Positions 40,521 through 48,653 of a DNA stretch of 64,000 bases are shown here, one piece after another. Position numbers and translations under genes: made by a program. Each line of letters starts with the position of its first letter. Position 1 is the first letter of the stretch. The notes beneath the pieces are model-generated. The model did not search any database and was not told where the DNA came from. It worked only from the letters and a program-made list of their open reading frames with translations. Source of the DNA: an uncultured bacterium (GTDB lineage Bacteria > Bacillota > Clostridia > Oscillospirales > Ruminococcaceae). The stretch spans positions 3,850 through 67,849 of the forward strand of contig CAJMLV010000012.1 of NCBI GenBank assembly GCA_905214345.1, written 5' to 3'.

Positions 40521-41906
40521 ATGCGCACGTCTGTCGATCAAAACGCGATCCTGACCGGGTCCATACCCCGTCAGCTGCTTTTGTTCTTTCTGCCCATCTG
40601 GTTCGGTACGCTGTTCCAGCAGTTGTACAACACCGCCGATACCCTGATCGTCGGTAACTTTGTGGGTACCCAGGCCCTGGCGGCTGTGGGTGCCACGGGT
40701 GCGTTTGTGCAGCTGCTGGTGGGCGTGTTCGTCGGCCTTTGCAGCGGCGCAGGAGTGGTAATCGCCCAGAGTTACGGCGGCGGTGACGTGGAGGCTGTGG
40801 ACCGCCAGGTCCACACGGCCCTGTTCATGGCCATTGTGGGCGGCGGCGTACTGACGGTGCTGGGCCTGGTGACCAGCCGGGGCGTGCTGATGCTGATGCA
40901 GACCCCCGCCGACATCATCGACGACGCCACCCTGTATCTGCAGATTTACTTCTTGGGCATGATCCCCCAGATCATCTATAATATGGGCACCAACATCCTG
41001 CGCGCGGTGGGCGACAGCAAACGGCCGCTGTACTTCCTGATCATCGCTTCTTTTGTGAACATCGGTCTGGACATCGTTTTTGTGGCCGTGTTCCGGTGGG
41101 GCGTGGCAGGCGCGGCGCTGGCTACCATCATCAGCCAGCTGGCCAGCGCGGTGCTGACCCTTCGCTGCCTGGCGGGGTCCAACGGTATGCCCTGGCATCT
41201 GGAGTGGTCCCGCATGCGCCCCGACCCGGCGGTGGTGGCCGATATCTGCCGTATCGGCCTGCCCAGTGCGGCCCAGTCGGCGCTGTACAGCGTAAGCAAC
41301 ATTGTCATTCAGGCGGCGGTGAACGGGTTCGGCACCACTGCGGTGGCAGCCTGGAGCGTCTACGGCAAGATCGACTTCCTGTTCTGGATGACCGTCAACT
41401 CCTTCGGCATCGCCATCACCACCTTTGCGGGGCAGAATTTCGGCGCCCAGCTGTATGACCGCGTACGCCGCGGTACCCGTATCTGCCTTGCCATGGCCAT
41501 GGCGGCCACGGCGGCGATCAGCGTGGCACTGTACCCCCTGGCGGAGATCGCCTTCCGCATGTTCAGCCAGGACAGCGCCGTGATCGACCAGGGCGTGCAG
41601 ATGATGCATTTCCTGGTTCCCACCTACATCACCTATGTGTGCATCGAAGTCTTTTCCGGTGCCCTGCGCGGCTGCGGCGATGTCCGAGTGCCCACCATCA
41701 TCACCGTGTTCGGCGTGTGCGGGCTGCGTGTGGCCTGGCTGCTGCTGGTGGTGCCTCGCTTCCACACCATCCTGATGGTGGAAGCCAGTTATCCCATCAC
41801 CTGGTCCCTGGCCAGCATCCTCTTTGCTATCTATTGTGCCCGGAGCCATTGGCTGGGCCGGTGCATTGAGGCCCATGAAGCAAAAGCCGCTGCGGCCCAG
41901 GGGTGA
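40521..41906 (+). CDS. MATE-family efflux transporter
   Basis: 461 residues with twelve hydrophobic helices in two similar halves, the MATE (NorM/DinF-type) plan. Landmarks are PIWFGTLFQQLYNTADTLIVGNFVG at the N-terminus in part, and GAGVVIAQSYGGGD. MATE proteins export cationic compounds in exchange for Na+ or H+. GGGGAGG lies 12 bases before the ATG, a long spacing. It is divergent from the LRR operon and followed closely by a GNAT gene (12-base gap). Confidence 0.93.
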   Translation: MRTSVDQNAILTGSIPRQLLLFFLPIWFGTLFQQLYNTADTLIVGNFVGTQALAAVGATGAFVQLLVGVFVGLCSGAGVVIAQSYGGGDVEAVDRQVHTALFMAIVGGGVLTVLGLVTSRGVLMLMQTPADIIDDATLYLQIYFLGMIPQIIYNMGTNILRAVGDSKRPLYFLIIASFVNIGLDIVFVAVFRWGVAGAALATIISQLASAVLTLRCLAGSNGMPWHLEWSRMRPDPAVVADICRIGLPSAAQSALYSVSNIVIQAAVNGFGTTAVAAWSVYGKIDFLFWMTVNSFGIAITTFAGQNFGAQLYDRVRRGTRICLAMAMAATAAISVALYPLAEIAFRMFSQDSAVIDQGVQMMHFLVPTYITYVCIEVFSGALRGCGDVRVPTIITVFGVCGLRVAWLLLVVPRFHTILMVEASYPITWSLASILFAIYCARSHWLGRCIEAHEAKAAAAQG

Positions 41907-41918
41907 AAAGGGACCACC

Positions 41919-42443
41919 ATGGAGTTTCTTCTTCGCCCCGCTGTCCCCGGGGACCTGGGCGGTATCCTGGATGTGATGGAATCTGCCCGTCAGGCCCTGG
42001 ACTGTCAGGAATGGTTCGTGCCGGACGATGAAGCCTACTTTGCCTCCCATATCGACAGCGAAGAAGGTTTTTGTTTTGTGGCCGAAGCCCCCAGCGGGGA
42101 ACTGGCCGCCTACTTTACCGTCAAGCTGGCGGGGGAGGCGCCCGACGCCCTGGGGCGCCGGCTGGGCATGGAGAGCACACAGCTGCATGCCTGTGCCCAG
42201 ATGGACAGCTGCTGCGTGGCGCCGCCTTACCGGGGCAACAGTCTGGAAGGTCGGCTGATGGAACTGGCGGAGCAGCGACTGCAAAACTGGCCCGGCAAGC
42301 CGTACATTCATTGCCTGGGCACCGTCCACCCGGACAACGCCGCCAGTCTGTACAGCTTTTTGAACCGGGGGTACCGCATTGCTGCCGCCGATGTGCTGTG
42401 TTACGGAGGCAAGCGGCGCCATATCCTGCAAAAAGACCTGTAA
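41919..42443 (+). CDS. GNAT-family N-acetyltransferase
   Basis: 174 residues. The acetyl-CoA binding region is CCVAPPYRGNSLEGRLMELAEQ, where YRGNSL stands in for the usual R-G-x-G-x-A loop. HPDNAASLYSFLNRGYRI is the typical second GNAT segment. The substrate is unknown. It lies 12 bases after the MATE gene with AAAAGGGA as ribosome site, so it is probably co-transcribed with it. It ends at a shared terminator with cutC. Confidence 0.82.
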   Translation: MEFLLRPAVPGDLGGILDVMESARQALDCQEWFVPDDEAYFASHIDSEEGFCFVAEAPSGELAAYFTVKLAGEAPDALGRRLGMESTQLHACAQMDSCCVAPPYRGNSLEGRLMELAEQRLQNWPGKPYIHCLGTVHPDNAASLYSFLNRGYRIAAADVLCYGGKRRHILQKDL

Positions 42444-42457
42444 TTGACCGATAACAG

Positions 42458-42495
42458 AAAATGTCCCTGCCGTTTTCCACGGCAGGGACATTTTT
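42458..42495. terminator. Bidirectional terminator between the GNAT gene and cutC
   Basis: 15-bp stem AAAATGTCCCTGCCG (42458-42472) with its complement (42480-42494), then T residues. Confidence 0.9.
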
Positions 42496-42504
42496 GGTTG
42501 AAAA

Positions 42505-43263
42505 TCAGATGGATTCCTTCAGTTCCTGGCAAGCGGCGCGCACCGCCGAAGCGCTGGTCTGCTGGATGTGCCATTCGTCCAGACCGGGCAGGCCCATGGG
42601 CACGCCTTCCCGGCGGAACTGCATGCCGCTTTCCCGCTCGGTCTTGCCGCTCATGTGGAATGCGCAGGCCCGGGGCAGAACATGGCGCAGTTCCCGGATG
42701 ACATCGGCATTGACCCCGGCACCGATGAGCACTTCCGGGCCGCCCAGCCGGTCGCGCTCAGCCAGCAGGGACGCCAGCACCGTGCGGCCGTCCCGGCAGC
42801 TGGCTGCCGCACCGCTGGTCAGCACTGTATCCATGCCCAGAGCTGCTGCGGTGCGGTAGGTTTCCAGCGGATCGCGGGAAACATCGATGGCCCGGTGCAG
42901 GGTGATACCAGCACCCGGTCCCGCAGCTTCCATCAGCCGGCGGGTGGCGTCGGTGTCCAGGCGGCCGTCGGCGGTCAGCGCCCCCACCACAAAGCCGTCG
43001 GCACCCGCCCGGCGCAGCACCGGAATCTGGGCACACATCAGATCGATTTCCTCAGGGGTATACAGAAAATCTCCGGGACGCGGACGCATCAGGCACCGCA
43101 CCGGAATATCGCTTTCCGCCCGGATCTGGGCCAGCAGGGCGGCGTAAGGGGTCAGACCGCCCACGCTCAAAGCGCTGCACAGCTCCAATCGGTCGGCACC
43201 GCCGGCCACCGCGGCCCGGGCCGAAGCCAGGCTGTCCACACAGACTTCCAAAACAAATTGCAT
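42505..43263 (-). CDS. cutC: CutC-family protein
   Basis: 252-residue TIM-barrel protein of the CutC family, named for copper homeostasis although its biochemical role is unsettled. Landmarks are LEVCVDSLASARAAVAGGADRLELC at the start in part, VRCLMRPRPGDFLYT, GFVVGALTADGRLD, TLHRAIDVSRDP and VLIGAGVNAD. Length is normal. The ATG at 43263 is used because the sequence before it does not fit the family and an AAGGG site lies just upstream. It is monocistronic on the minus strand. Confidence 0.92.
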   Translation of the reverse strand: MQFVLEVCVDSLASARAAVAGGADRLELCSALSVGGLTPYAALLAQIRAESDIPVRCLMRPRPGDFLYTPEEIDLMCAQIPVLRRAGADGFVVGALTADGRLDTDATRRLMEAAGPGAGITLHRAIDVSRDPLETYRTAAALGMDTVLTSGAAASCRDGRTVLASLLAERDRLGGPEVLIGAGVNADVIRELRHVLPRACAFHMSGKTERESGMQFRREGVPMGLPGLDEWHIQQTSASAVRAACQELKESI

Positions 43264-43300
43264 ACAAGGGTCCCTTCTTTCCGAAAGAGGTTCTGGCCTT

Positions 43301-43309
43301 AGTATACCA
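43301..43309 (-). promoter_or_regulatory. Extended -10 promoter of cutC
   Basis: On the minus strand TGG-TATACT (43301-43309), with no clear -35. Confidence 0.5.
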
Positions 43310-43330
43310 CGGCGGACCGGGAAAGCACAG

Positions 43331-43362
43331 AGCCCCCGCACAGAAAAATTCCGGCGGGGGCT
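43331..43362 (-). terminator. Possible terminator after the small membrane protein gene
   Basis: 9-bp stem AGCCCCCGC (43331-43339) with its complement (43354-43362). The loop is A/T-rich, but no T run follows. Confidence 0.4.
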
Positions 43363-43395
43363 GGGTGCAGTTATATGAGAATACAGGGGTTCGGC

Positions 43396-43653
43396 TCAGG
43401 CGGCCCGGCCGCCGCGCACCACCCGCAGGGTGACCGCGGGATGTACCGGCTGACGGGCGGTAGCGGGGGCGGGCTTTTCAGCCGCCAGACCGCAGACGAT
43501 GTTCATGCCAACCAGGTCAGCCGCACCCAGCACCAGGGCCAGGGGCCAGACCAGGCTGCCGTCGGCGGCGGCACACAGGATAACCAGCATCAAAAAGCCC
43601 ATCACCGAAAACAAAAACCGATATGCCTGCTGTTTGATCGTCTGAAAGTTCAT
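43396..43653 (-). CDS. Small two-helix membrane protein (unknown), divergent from the XRE-S24 repressor
   Basis: 85 residues starting MNFQTIKQQ at 43653, with GCGGAGG eight bases upstream; a longer reading would begin inside the leader. Two hydrophobic helices (about residues 11-31 and 38-60) are followed by a Pro/Ala/Arg tail. No family is recognised. Its promoter is flanked by two ACAAC-N5-GTTGT dyads that are probably sites for the divergent self-cleaving repressor, so it is likely induced by damage or stress. A small inner-membrane effector (division or lysis modulator) is one possibility, without direct evidence. Confidence 0.68.
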   Translation of the reverse strand: MNFQTIKQQAYRFLFSVMGFLMLVILCAAADGSLVWPLALVLGAADLVGMNIVCGLAAEKPAPATARQPVHPAVTLRVVRGGRAA

Positions 43654-43682
43654 GATCCATACCTCCGCAAACTGTATCAATC

Positions 43683-43731
43683 ACAACCATCTGTTGTTGT
43701 ATGCCTCTATGATAATACAACAAACGGTTGT
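43683..43731. promoter_or_regulatory. Two ACAAC-N5-GTTGT operators in the XRE-S24/small membrane protein intergenic region
   Basis: Site 1 is ACAAC (43683-43687), CATCT, GTTGT (43693-43697). Site 2 is ACAAC (43717-43721), AAACG, GTTGT (43727-43731). Both continue with TGT. Their centres are 34 bp apart, and site 2 fills the spacer of the minus-strand promoter. They are likely targets of the S24 repressor at 43850. Confidence 0.65.
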
Positions 43732-43737
43732 TGTCAA
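43709..43737 (-). promoter_or_regulatory. SigA promoter of the small membrane protein gene
   Basis: On the minus strand TTGACA (43732-43737), 17 bases, TATCAT (43709-43714). Operator 2 lies between the two hexamers. Confidence 0.75.
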
Positions 43738-43770
43738 CATAAAAAACAACTTTTAAGTGGAAAAATTCTC

Positions 43771-43799
43771 TTTACAGGAACTACCAAAGGTTGTATAAT
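43771..43799 (+). promoter_or_regulatory. SigA promoter of the XRE-S24 repressor gene
   Basis: TTTACA (43771-43776), 17 bases, TATAAT (43794-43799). A GGTTGT half-site overlaps the -10 edge, so weak autoregulation is possible. Confidence 0.75.
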
Positions 43800-43849
43800 A
43801 AAATCATCAAAGGACCTCGGCATCCCCCTGCCGGGAAAGGAGCTTGCAA

Positions 43850-44470
43850 ATGTTTGCTGAACGCTTGAAGCTGGCCCGCAAGGCCAAGAAGTACAGCCAG
43901 GCCGAAGTGTCCCGCCTGCTCGGGGTGACACAGCAGGCGGTGGGCAAGTGGGAGACCGGGCGTTCCACCCCCGATCCCCAGACGGTGGCCCGCCTGGCCG
44001 AGATCCTGGACACCACCGCCGACGCGCTGCTGGGGCTGCACAACGCTGCCGCCACCATCGGGCGGGAAGCCATGGCACGGTACGAGCAGTGCCTGGTGCC
44101 GGTGGTGGGCACGGTGCGTGCCGGCTACGGTGCCCTGGCTTTTGAAGAGGACTACGGCAAAGAATATGCCAGCGTCAAGGACCCGCAGAACTATTTTTAT
44201 CTGGTGGTCAAGGGCGACAGCATGGAACCCCGCATTTCCGACGGCGACCTGGCTCTGGTGCGCCGCCAGTCTACCCTGGACAACGGCGACCTGGGGGTCA
44301 TCGTGTTCGGCGTGGACGGGGAAGGTACTTTGAAGAAGTACATCCAGCGGGGCAATTCGGTGGTGCTGCATCCCTTCAACCCGGCGTATGAGGAGGTCGT
44401 CATCAAGGGGGAGGACCTGGATCATCTGTACATCGCCGGCAAAGTGGTGGAAACCAAGGCCAAGTGGTAA
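43850..44470 (+). CDS. XRE-family repressor with S24/LexA-like self-cleavage domain
   Basis: 206 residues. The N-terminal helix-turn-helix is YSQAEVSRLLGVTQQAVGKWE. The C-terminal S24 domain has the cleavage bond Ala91-Gly92 (VRAGYG), catalytic Ser124 (KGDSMEPRI) and Lys162 (GTLKKYI), the LexA/CI Ser-Lys dyad. It should therefore dimerise, repress, and cleave itself when RecA filaments form. ATG 43850 follows AAAGGAG at seven bases. It is divergent from a small membrane protein and precedes a DNA-repair-type radical-SAM pair. It is not a canonical LexA because the DNA-binding domain is XRE type. No phage genes are nearby. Confidence 0.9.
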   Translation: MFAERLKLARKAKKYSQAEVSRLLGVTQQAVGKWETGRSTPDPQTVARLAEILDTTADALLGLHNAAATIGREAMARYEQCLVPVVGTVRAGYGALAFEEDYGKEYASVKDPQNYFYLVVKGDSMEPRISDGDLALVRRQSTLDNGDLGVIVFGVDGEGTLKKYIQRGNSVVLHPFNPAYEEVVIKGEDLDHLYIAGKVVETKAKW

Positions 44471-44503
44471 GGCTGCGGAATCCTCTTTACAAAAAACAGT
44501 ATA

Positions 44504-44651
44504 GCAGCCGCGCGGTCCTTTAATCGGGACTGACAGAACGGCTGCGTCGAGATAGAGTCCCTTAACCGGGACGGTCTGAAGGAAAAGGCCGTCCCCGCCG
44601 GCAGTCCGCCGCTGCGCAGAAAAAGGCACGGCGACGGGCTCTATTTTTTAT
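44504..44651 (+). ncRNA. Candidate structured leader/attenuator before the radical-SAM gene
   Basis: The 209-base gap holds nested pairings. GCAGCCG (44504-44510) pairs with CGGCTGC (44539-44545) around a GTCC/GGAC hairpin. A second, similar hairpin is GTCCC (44557-44561) with GGGAC (44568-44572). A 9-bp helix ATAGAGTCC (44552-44560) with GGGCTCTAT (44636-44644) is directly followed by a T run. The last helix would terminate transcription and excludes the second hairpin, an attenuator-like choice. The two hairpins share the pattern GTCCyTTAAyCGGGAC. No known riboswitch is recognised. Confidence 0.45.
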
Positions 44652-44679
44652 ACCCTTTTTTAGGCGGAAGGAGCATCCC

Positions 44680-46044
44680 ATGGACCTTGCACAGAAGCTG
44701 GAAATCCTGGCCGACAGCGCCAAATATGATGTAGCCTGCACCTCCAGCGGTGTGGAACGGGCGGGGCGTCAGGGGTCTCTGGGCAGCTGCCGGGCGGCGG
44801 GGATCTGCCACTCCTTCACCCCGGACGGGCGCTGCGTTTCTCTTTTGAAGGTGCTTTATTCCAACGCCTGCTGCTACGATTGCAGCTACTGCGTCAACCG
44901 CCGCACCAACGATATTCCGCGCGCCACATTTACACCCCGGGAACTGGCGGAACTGACCATCGGCTTTTACCGCCGCAATTATATAGAGGGCCTTTTCCTT
45001 TCCAGCGCGGTGCTGGGCAGCCCCGACGCCACCATGGAAAAGATGATCGAGGCCCTGCGCATCCTGCGGCAGGAATACCGCTTCAACGGGTATATCCACG
45101 CCAAGGCCATTCCCGGGGCGGACCCGCAGCTGGTGGAACGGCTGGGGCTCCTGGCCGACCGCCTTTCGGTAAACATTGAGCTGCCCAGCGAGACCAGCCT
45201 TTCCCGATTGGCGCCGGACAAGCACAAAGCGGGTATCCTGCGCCCCATGGGGCAGATCGCTCAGCGCACCGCCCAGAACCGTCGGGAACTGGCCGTCTAC
45301 CGCCACGCCCCGGCCTTTGCCCCGGCCGGGCAGAGCACCCAGATGATCATCGGCGCCACCCCCGAGACTGATCTGCATATCCTGCGCCTGACCGAAGGAC
45401 TGTACCGGAAATATGCCCTCAAGCGTGTGTTTTTCTCGGCGTATCTGCCGGTGGTGCCCGACCCGCGTCTGCCCGCCGTTACCGCCAAGCCCCCGCTGCT
45501 GCGGGAACACCGGCTGTATCAGGCCGACTGGTTGCTGCGGTACTATCAGTTTTCCGCTGCGGAGATCCTGAATGAGGAGGAACCCAACTTCGACCCCTAC
45601 CTGGACCCCAAATGCAACTGGGCGCTGCGGCATCCGGAGTTTTTCCCGGTGGAGGTGAACACCGCCACCAAGGCCCAGCTGCTGCGGGTGCCCGGCATCG
45701 GTCCCAAGAGCGTGCAGCGCATCCTGGCGGCCCGCCGTCAGCAGCATCTGGGTATGGACGAGCTCAAACGTATCGGGGTGGTACTCAAGCGGGCACGGTA
45801 TTTCATCACCTGCAACGGCAAAGCCCCTGTGCGGGGCACCCGGGCCGAGGTGGCCGCCGCGCTGCTGGACCCCAACGCTTTCGGGGTGGGCATGCGGCAG
45901 CTTTCGCTGGATGATTTCCTTCCAACGGCGCTGCCCGGCGCCGCGCCGTTGGTCCACCAGCTGGCAGACGGCGGCATGGATGCCCGGGAGGCTGCCCGTA
46001 TCACCAGACAGGAGGCATTGACATGTCTTACCAAGCGGCTGTAA
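44680..46044 (+). CDS. Radical SAM protein, putative DNA modification/repair (TIGR03916-like)
   Basis: 454 residues. The radical-SAM cluster is C64-x3-C68-x2-C71 (NACCYDCSYC). The N-terminal ILADSAKYDVACTSSG and the VNTATKAQLLRVPGIGPKSVQRIL helix-hairpin-helix near residue 330 are typical of the family linked to uracil-DNA-glycosylase-like proteins. The HhH region suggests DNA binding. GGAAGGAG precedes the ATG. Its last 22 bases overlap the next gene, its known partner family. The chemistry and substrate are not established. Confidence 0.88.
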   Translation: MDLAQKLEILADSAKYDVACTSSGVERAGRQGSLGSCRAAGICHSFTPDGRCVSLLKVLYSNACCYDCSYCVNRRTNDIPRATFTPRELAELTIGFYRRNYIEGLFLSSAVLGSPDATMEKMIEALRILRQEYRFNGYIHAKAIPGADPQLVERLGLLADRLSVNIELPSETSLSRLAPDKHKAGILRPMGQIAQRTAQNRRELAVYRHAPAFAPAGQSTQMIIGATPETDLHILRLTEGLYRKYALKRVFFSAYLPVVPDPRLPAVTAKPPLLREHRLYQADWLLRYYQFSAAEILNEEEPNFDPYLDPKCNWALRHPEFFPVEVNTATKAQLLRVPGIGPKSVQRILAARRQQHLGMDELKRIGVVLKRARYFITCNGKAPVRGTRAEVAAALLDPNAFGVGMRQLSLDDFLPTALPGAAPLVHQLADGGMDAREAARITRQEALTCLTKRL

Positions 46045-46793
46045 AGGATGTGTCTTACTGCTATGACGGCAGTTTTCAGGGGTTTTTGTGCTGCGTGTTT
46101 GAAAGTTTCTCCCAAAAAGAGATCCCGGCGGCGGTGCTTCCGCCGGAGGAGGGCCAGACTTCGCTGTTTCCCCAAAGGGACATTCCCACCCGCCCCGATC
46201 TGGCACGGCGGGTGGCGGCGGGGTTGAACCGCCTGGGACCGGAGGTGAAGGAACGGGTCACCACCGGCTTTTTGGCCGACGAACCCGGCAAGGAACTGAC
46301 TCTGCTGCGGTTTGCCCGTCTTTGCTTTGAGCGGGGACCTTCTGCCGCCCGGATGCTGGGGGACGCCGACGTGGCTGCCGCCTTTGCCCTGGAACGGGCT
46401 GTGAACAACGAGGGGTGTAAATACATCGAATTCCTCCGTTTTGAACAGCGCGACGCCATGCTGGGTTCCATCATTCACCCCCGGCACAACGTGCTGCCCC
46501 TTTTGCGGGGGCATTTCTGCAGCCGCCTGCCGGACGAGGATTTCATGATCTTTGACGCCACCCACGGCGTGGCCCTGCTGCGCCGCAGCGGCAGGGTCTG
46601 CTATATGCAGATGAAACAGTACACGCCGGCCCCCGACCCGGCCGAGGAGGACTGGCAGGCGTTGTGGAAGCGTTTTTTCCACGCCCTGACCATCGAGGAA
46701 CGCCGCAACCCGACCTGCCAGCGTACCCATGCCCCCAAGCGGTACTGGCAGGACATGTGCGAGATGCAGCCGGACCCGGAAACCGGCACCTGA
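46023..46793 (+). CDS. Radical-SAM-linked putative DNA metabolism protein (TIGR03915-like)
   Basis: 256 residues matching the small partner that sits next to the radical-SAM protein above: CYDGSFQGFLCCVFES at the start, LRFARLCFERG in the middle and RNPTCQRTHAPKRYW near the C-terminus. In some species this protein is fused to a uracil-DNA glycosylase domain; here the glycosylase is absent and none is seen in the window. It overlaps its partner by 22 bases and has AGGAGG upstream, so the two are made together. Its function is inferred only from this association. Confidence 0.85.
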   Translation: MSYQAAVKDVSYCYDGSFQGFLCCVFESFSQKEIPAAVLPPEEGQTSLFPQRDIPTRPDLARRVAAGLNRLGPEVKERVTTGFLADEPGKELTLLRFARLCFERGPSAARMLGDADVAAAFALERAVNNEGCKYIEFLRFEQRDAMLGSIIHPRHNVLPLLRGHFCSRLPDEDFMIFDATHGVALLRRSGRVCYMQMKQYTPAPDPAEEDWQALWKRFFHALTIEERRNPTCQRTHAPKRYWQDMCEMQPDPETGT

Positions 46794-46837
46794 AAAACCG
46801 CCTGCGGAAAAACTCTTTCGCCTTTTGCAGGAATATG

Positions 46838-46846
46838 GTATAATAT
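46838..46846 (+). promoter_or_regulatory. Extended -10 promoter of the Lrp/aminotransferase operon
   Basis: TGG-TATAAT (46838-46846) with a weak -35. An 8-bp hairpin CCGGGCGG (46907-46914)/CCGCCCGG (46922-46929) lies in the leader before the ribosome site. Confidence 0.6.
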
Positions 46847-46965
46847 TCGGAACAGGCTGCGTGTCCGGTGCAACGGGCTCGCGCCGTCATACCTTTGCGA
46901 CCGCGGCCGGGCGGCATCCGACCGCCCGGGGCTGCATAGGATATTTGCAAAAGGGGAGCTGCACT

Positions 46966-47445
46966 ATGGAAGAATTGCTGCACATTCTGGAAAAGAACGC
47001 CCGCCTGCCGGTGGAAGACATCGCCGCCATGATGGATAAGACCCCGGCCGAAGTCGCCGCCATGATGGACGAAGCAGCCGAAAAAGGCTATATCCGCGGC
47101 TATGAAGCTCTGATCGACTGGGAGCGCGCCGGTGTGAATCTGGTGGAAGCCTCCATTGAACTGCATGTGTCTCCGCGCAAGAGCCGCGGCTTTGACGAGA
47201 TCGCTTCGGTCATTGCCAGCTTTGACGAGGTGGACAGCGTGCTGCTGATGAGCGGCGGCTACGACCTGCAGGTCACCGTCAAGGGCCGCAGCTTCCAGGA
47301 AATCGCCCTCTTTGTCGCCAAGCGCCTGTCCCCGCTGGACGACGTTCTGTCCACTGCCACCAGCTTTGTGCTGCGCACCTACAAGCGCGGCGGGCGGATG
47401 TACCAGAACGAAGAAGCTGACGACAGGGAGTGTACGGTGCTGTGA
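46966..47445 (+). CDS. Lrp/AsnC-family transcriptional regulator
   Basis: 159 residues: an N-terminal helix-turn-helix (residues 1-50, with the repeat-like AAMMDKTPAEVAAMMDEAAEKGYI) and a C-terminal RAM effector domain (VEASIELHVSPRK, FDEVDSVLLMSGGYDLQVTVKG). AAAAGGGGAG precedes the ATG. The stop overlaps the start of the aminotransferase gene (TGATG), so it probably controls or reports on amino-acid levels for that enzyme. Confidence 0.9.
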   Translation: MEELLHILEKNARLPVEDIAAMMDKTPAEVAAMMDEAAEKGYIRGYEALIDWERAGVNLVEASIELHVSPRKSRGFDEIASVIASFDEVDSVLLMSGGYDLQVTVKGRSFQEIALFVAKRLSPLDDVLSTATSFVLRTYKRGGRMYQNEEADDRECTVL

Positions 47446-48629
47446 TGAATTACGACCAACTGCTTGCGCCGGCGGCCAAGGAGATGCGGCCTTCCGGCAT
47501 CCGCAAGTTTTTCGATCTGGCGGCTGATATGCCGCACTGCATCTCACTGGGGGTGGGGGAACCCGACTTCAAGACCCCCTGGAGCATCCGGGATGCGGGC
47601 ATCCGCAGCCTGGAACAGGGCAAGACCAAATACACCGCCAACGCCGGCATCAAGGAACTGCGTGCCGAGATCTGCCGGTATCTGGCCCGCCGCATGGAAC
47701 TGGAATACCAGCCCGAAAACGTGCTGGTCACGGTAGGCGGCAGCGAAGCCATCGACCTGACCATCCGTGCTTTGGTTTCCCCGGGGGAGGAAGTCATCAT
47801 TCCGGAACCCTGCTTTGTCTGCTACGAGCCCATCACCCAGCTCACCGGCGGTGTGCCGGTGCCCATTGCCACCAAGGCGGAAGATGAATTCCGCCTCACG
47901 CCGGAGGCTCTGCGCGCGGCCATCACCCCCCGCACCAAACTGCTGGTCCTGCCGTTCCCCAATAACCCCACCGGTGCTGTTATGGACCGGGAATCGCTGG
48001 AAGCCATCGCCGAAGTGCTGCGCGGCACCGACATCATGGTCCTTTCGGATGAGATCTACGCCGAACTGACCTACGGTCTGGACCGCCATGTGAGCATCGC
48101 CAGCCTGCCCGGCATGAAGGAACGGACCATCGTGGTCAACGGCTTCAGCAAGGCGTATGCCATGACCGGCTGGCGTCTGGGGTATGCCGTGGGCCCTCAG
48201 CCGGTGATCGCGGTCATGACCAAGATCCACCAGAGCTGCATCATGTCCGCGCCCACCACCAGCCAGTACGCGGCCATCACGGCGCTGCGCTCCTGTGATG
48301 ATGAGATCGAGATCATGCGGGACGAGTACAACCGCCGCCGCCGGTATGTGGTCAAGGCGCTCAACGATATGGGCCTGACCTGCTTCGAGCCCCGCGGGGC
48401 CTTCTATGTGTTCCCCTGCATCCGGGTCAGCGGCCTGACCAGCGAGGAATTCTGCGAACGGCTGCTGCGGGAGCAGGAAGTGGCCATCGTGCCCGGCGAT
48501 GCCTTCGGCGCTTCGGGCGAGGGTTTTGCCCGCATCAGCTATGCGTACAGCGTGGACCATCTGGAAACCGCTATGCGCCGCATCCGCCGTTTCCTGCAGG
48601 AACACGGCTGGCTGCAGGAGCAAAAATGA
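47445..48629 (+). CDS. Class I/II PLP-dependent aminotransferase
   Basis: 394 residues of fold type I. The PLP Lys lies in NGFSKAYAMTGWRLGYA, with PFPNNPTGAV (Asn for PLP O3') and SDEIYAELTY upstream, and Arg in GFARISYAYS for substrate carboxylate. Sequence style fits the aspartate/aromatic aminotransferase group (YugH/PatA-like); the amino donor cannot be decided. ATG 47445 overlaps the lrp stop, and the ribosome site is weak, so translation probably depends on coupling. Confidence 0.9.
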   Translation: MNYDQLLAPAAKEMRPSGIRKFFDLAADMPHCISLGVGEPDFKTPWSIRDAGIRSLEQGKTKYTANAGIKELRAEICRYLARRMELEYQPENVLVTVGGSEAIDLTIRALVSPGEEVIIPEPCFVCYEPITQLTGGVPVPIATKAEDEFRLTPEALRAAITPRTKLLVLPFPNNPTGAVMDRESLEAIAEVLRGTDIMVLSDEIYAELTYGLDRHVSIASLPGMKERTIVVNGFSKAYAMTGWRLGYAVGPQPVIAVMTKIHQSCIMSAPTTSQYAAITALRSCDDEIEIMRDEYNRRRRYVVKALNDMGLTCFEPRGAFYVFPCIRVSGLTSEEFCERLLREQEVAIVPGDAFGASGEGFARISYAYSVDHLETAMRRIRRFLQEHGWLQEQK

Positions 48630-48653
48630 TGTTGAGGAAAGGGGAGACCCCCT

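Noticed and set aside
43850..44470. Calling the S24 repressor LexA.
   Set aside because: The DNA-binding half is an XRE helix-turn-helix rather than the LexA winged helix, and the operators do not resemble the Firmicute LexA box.
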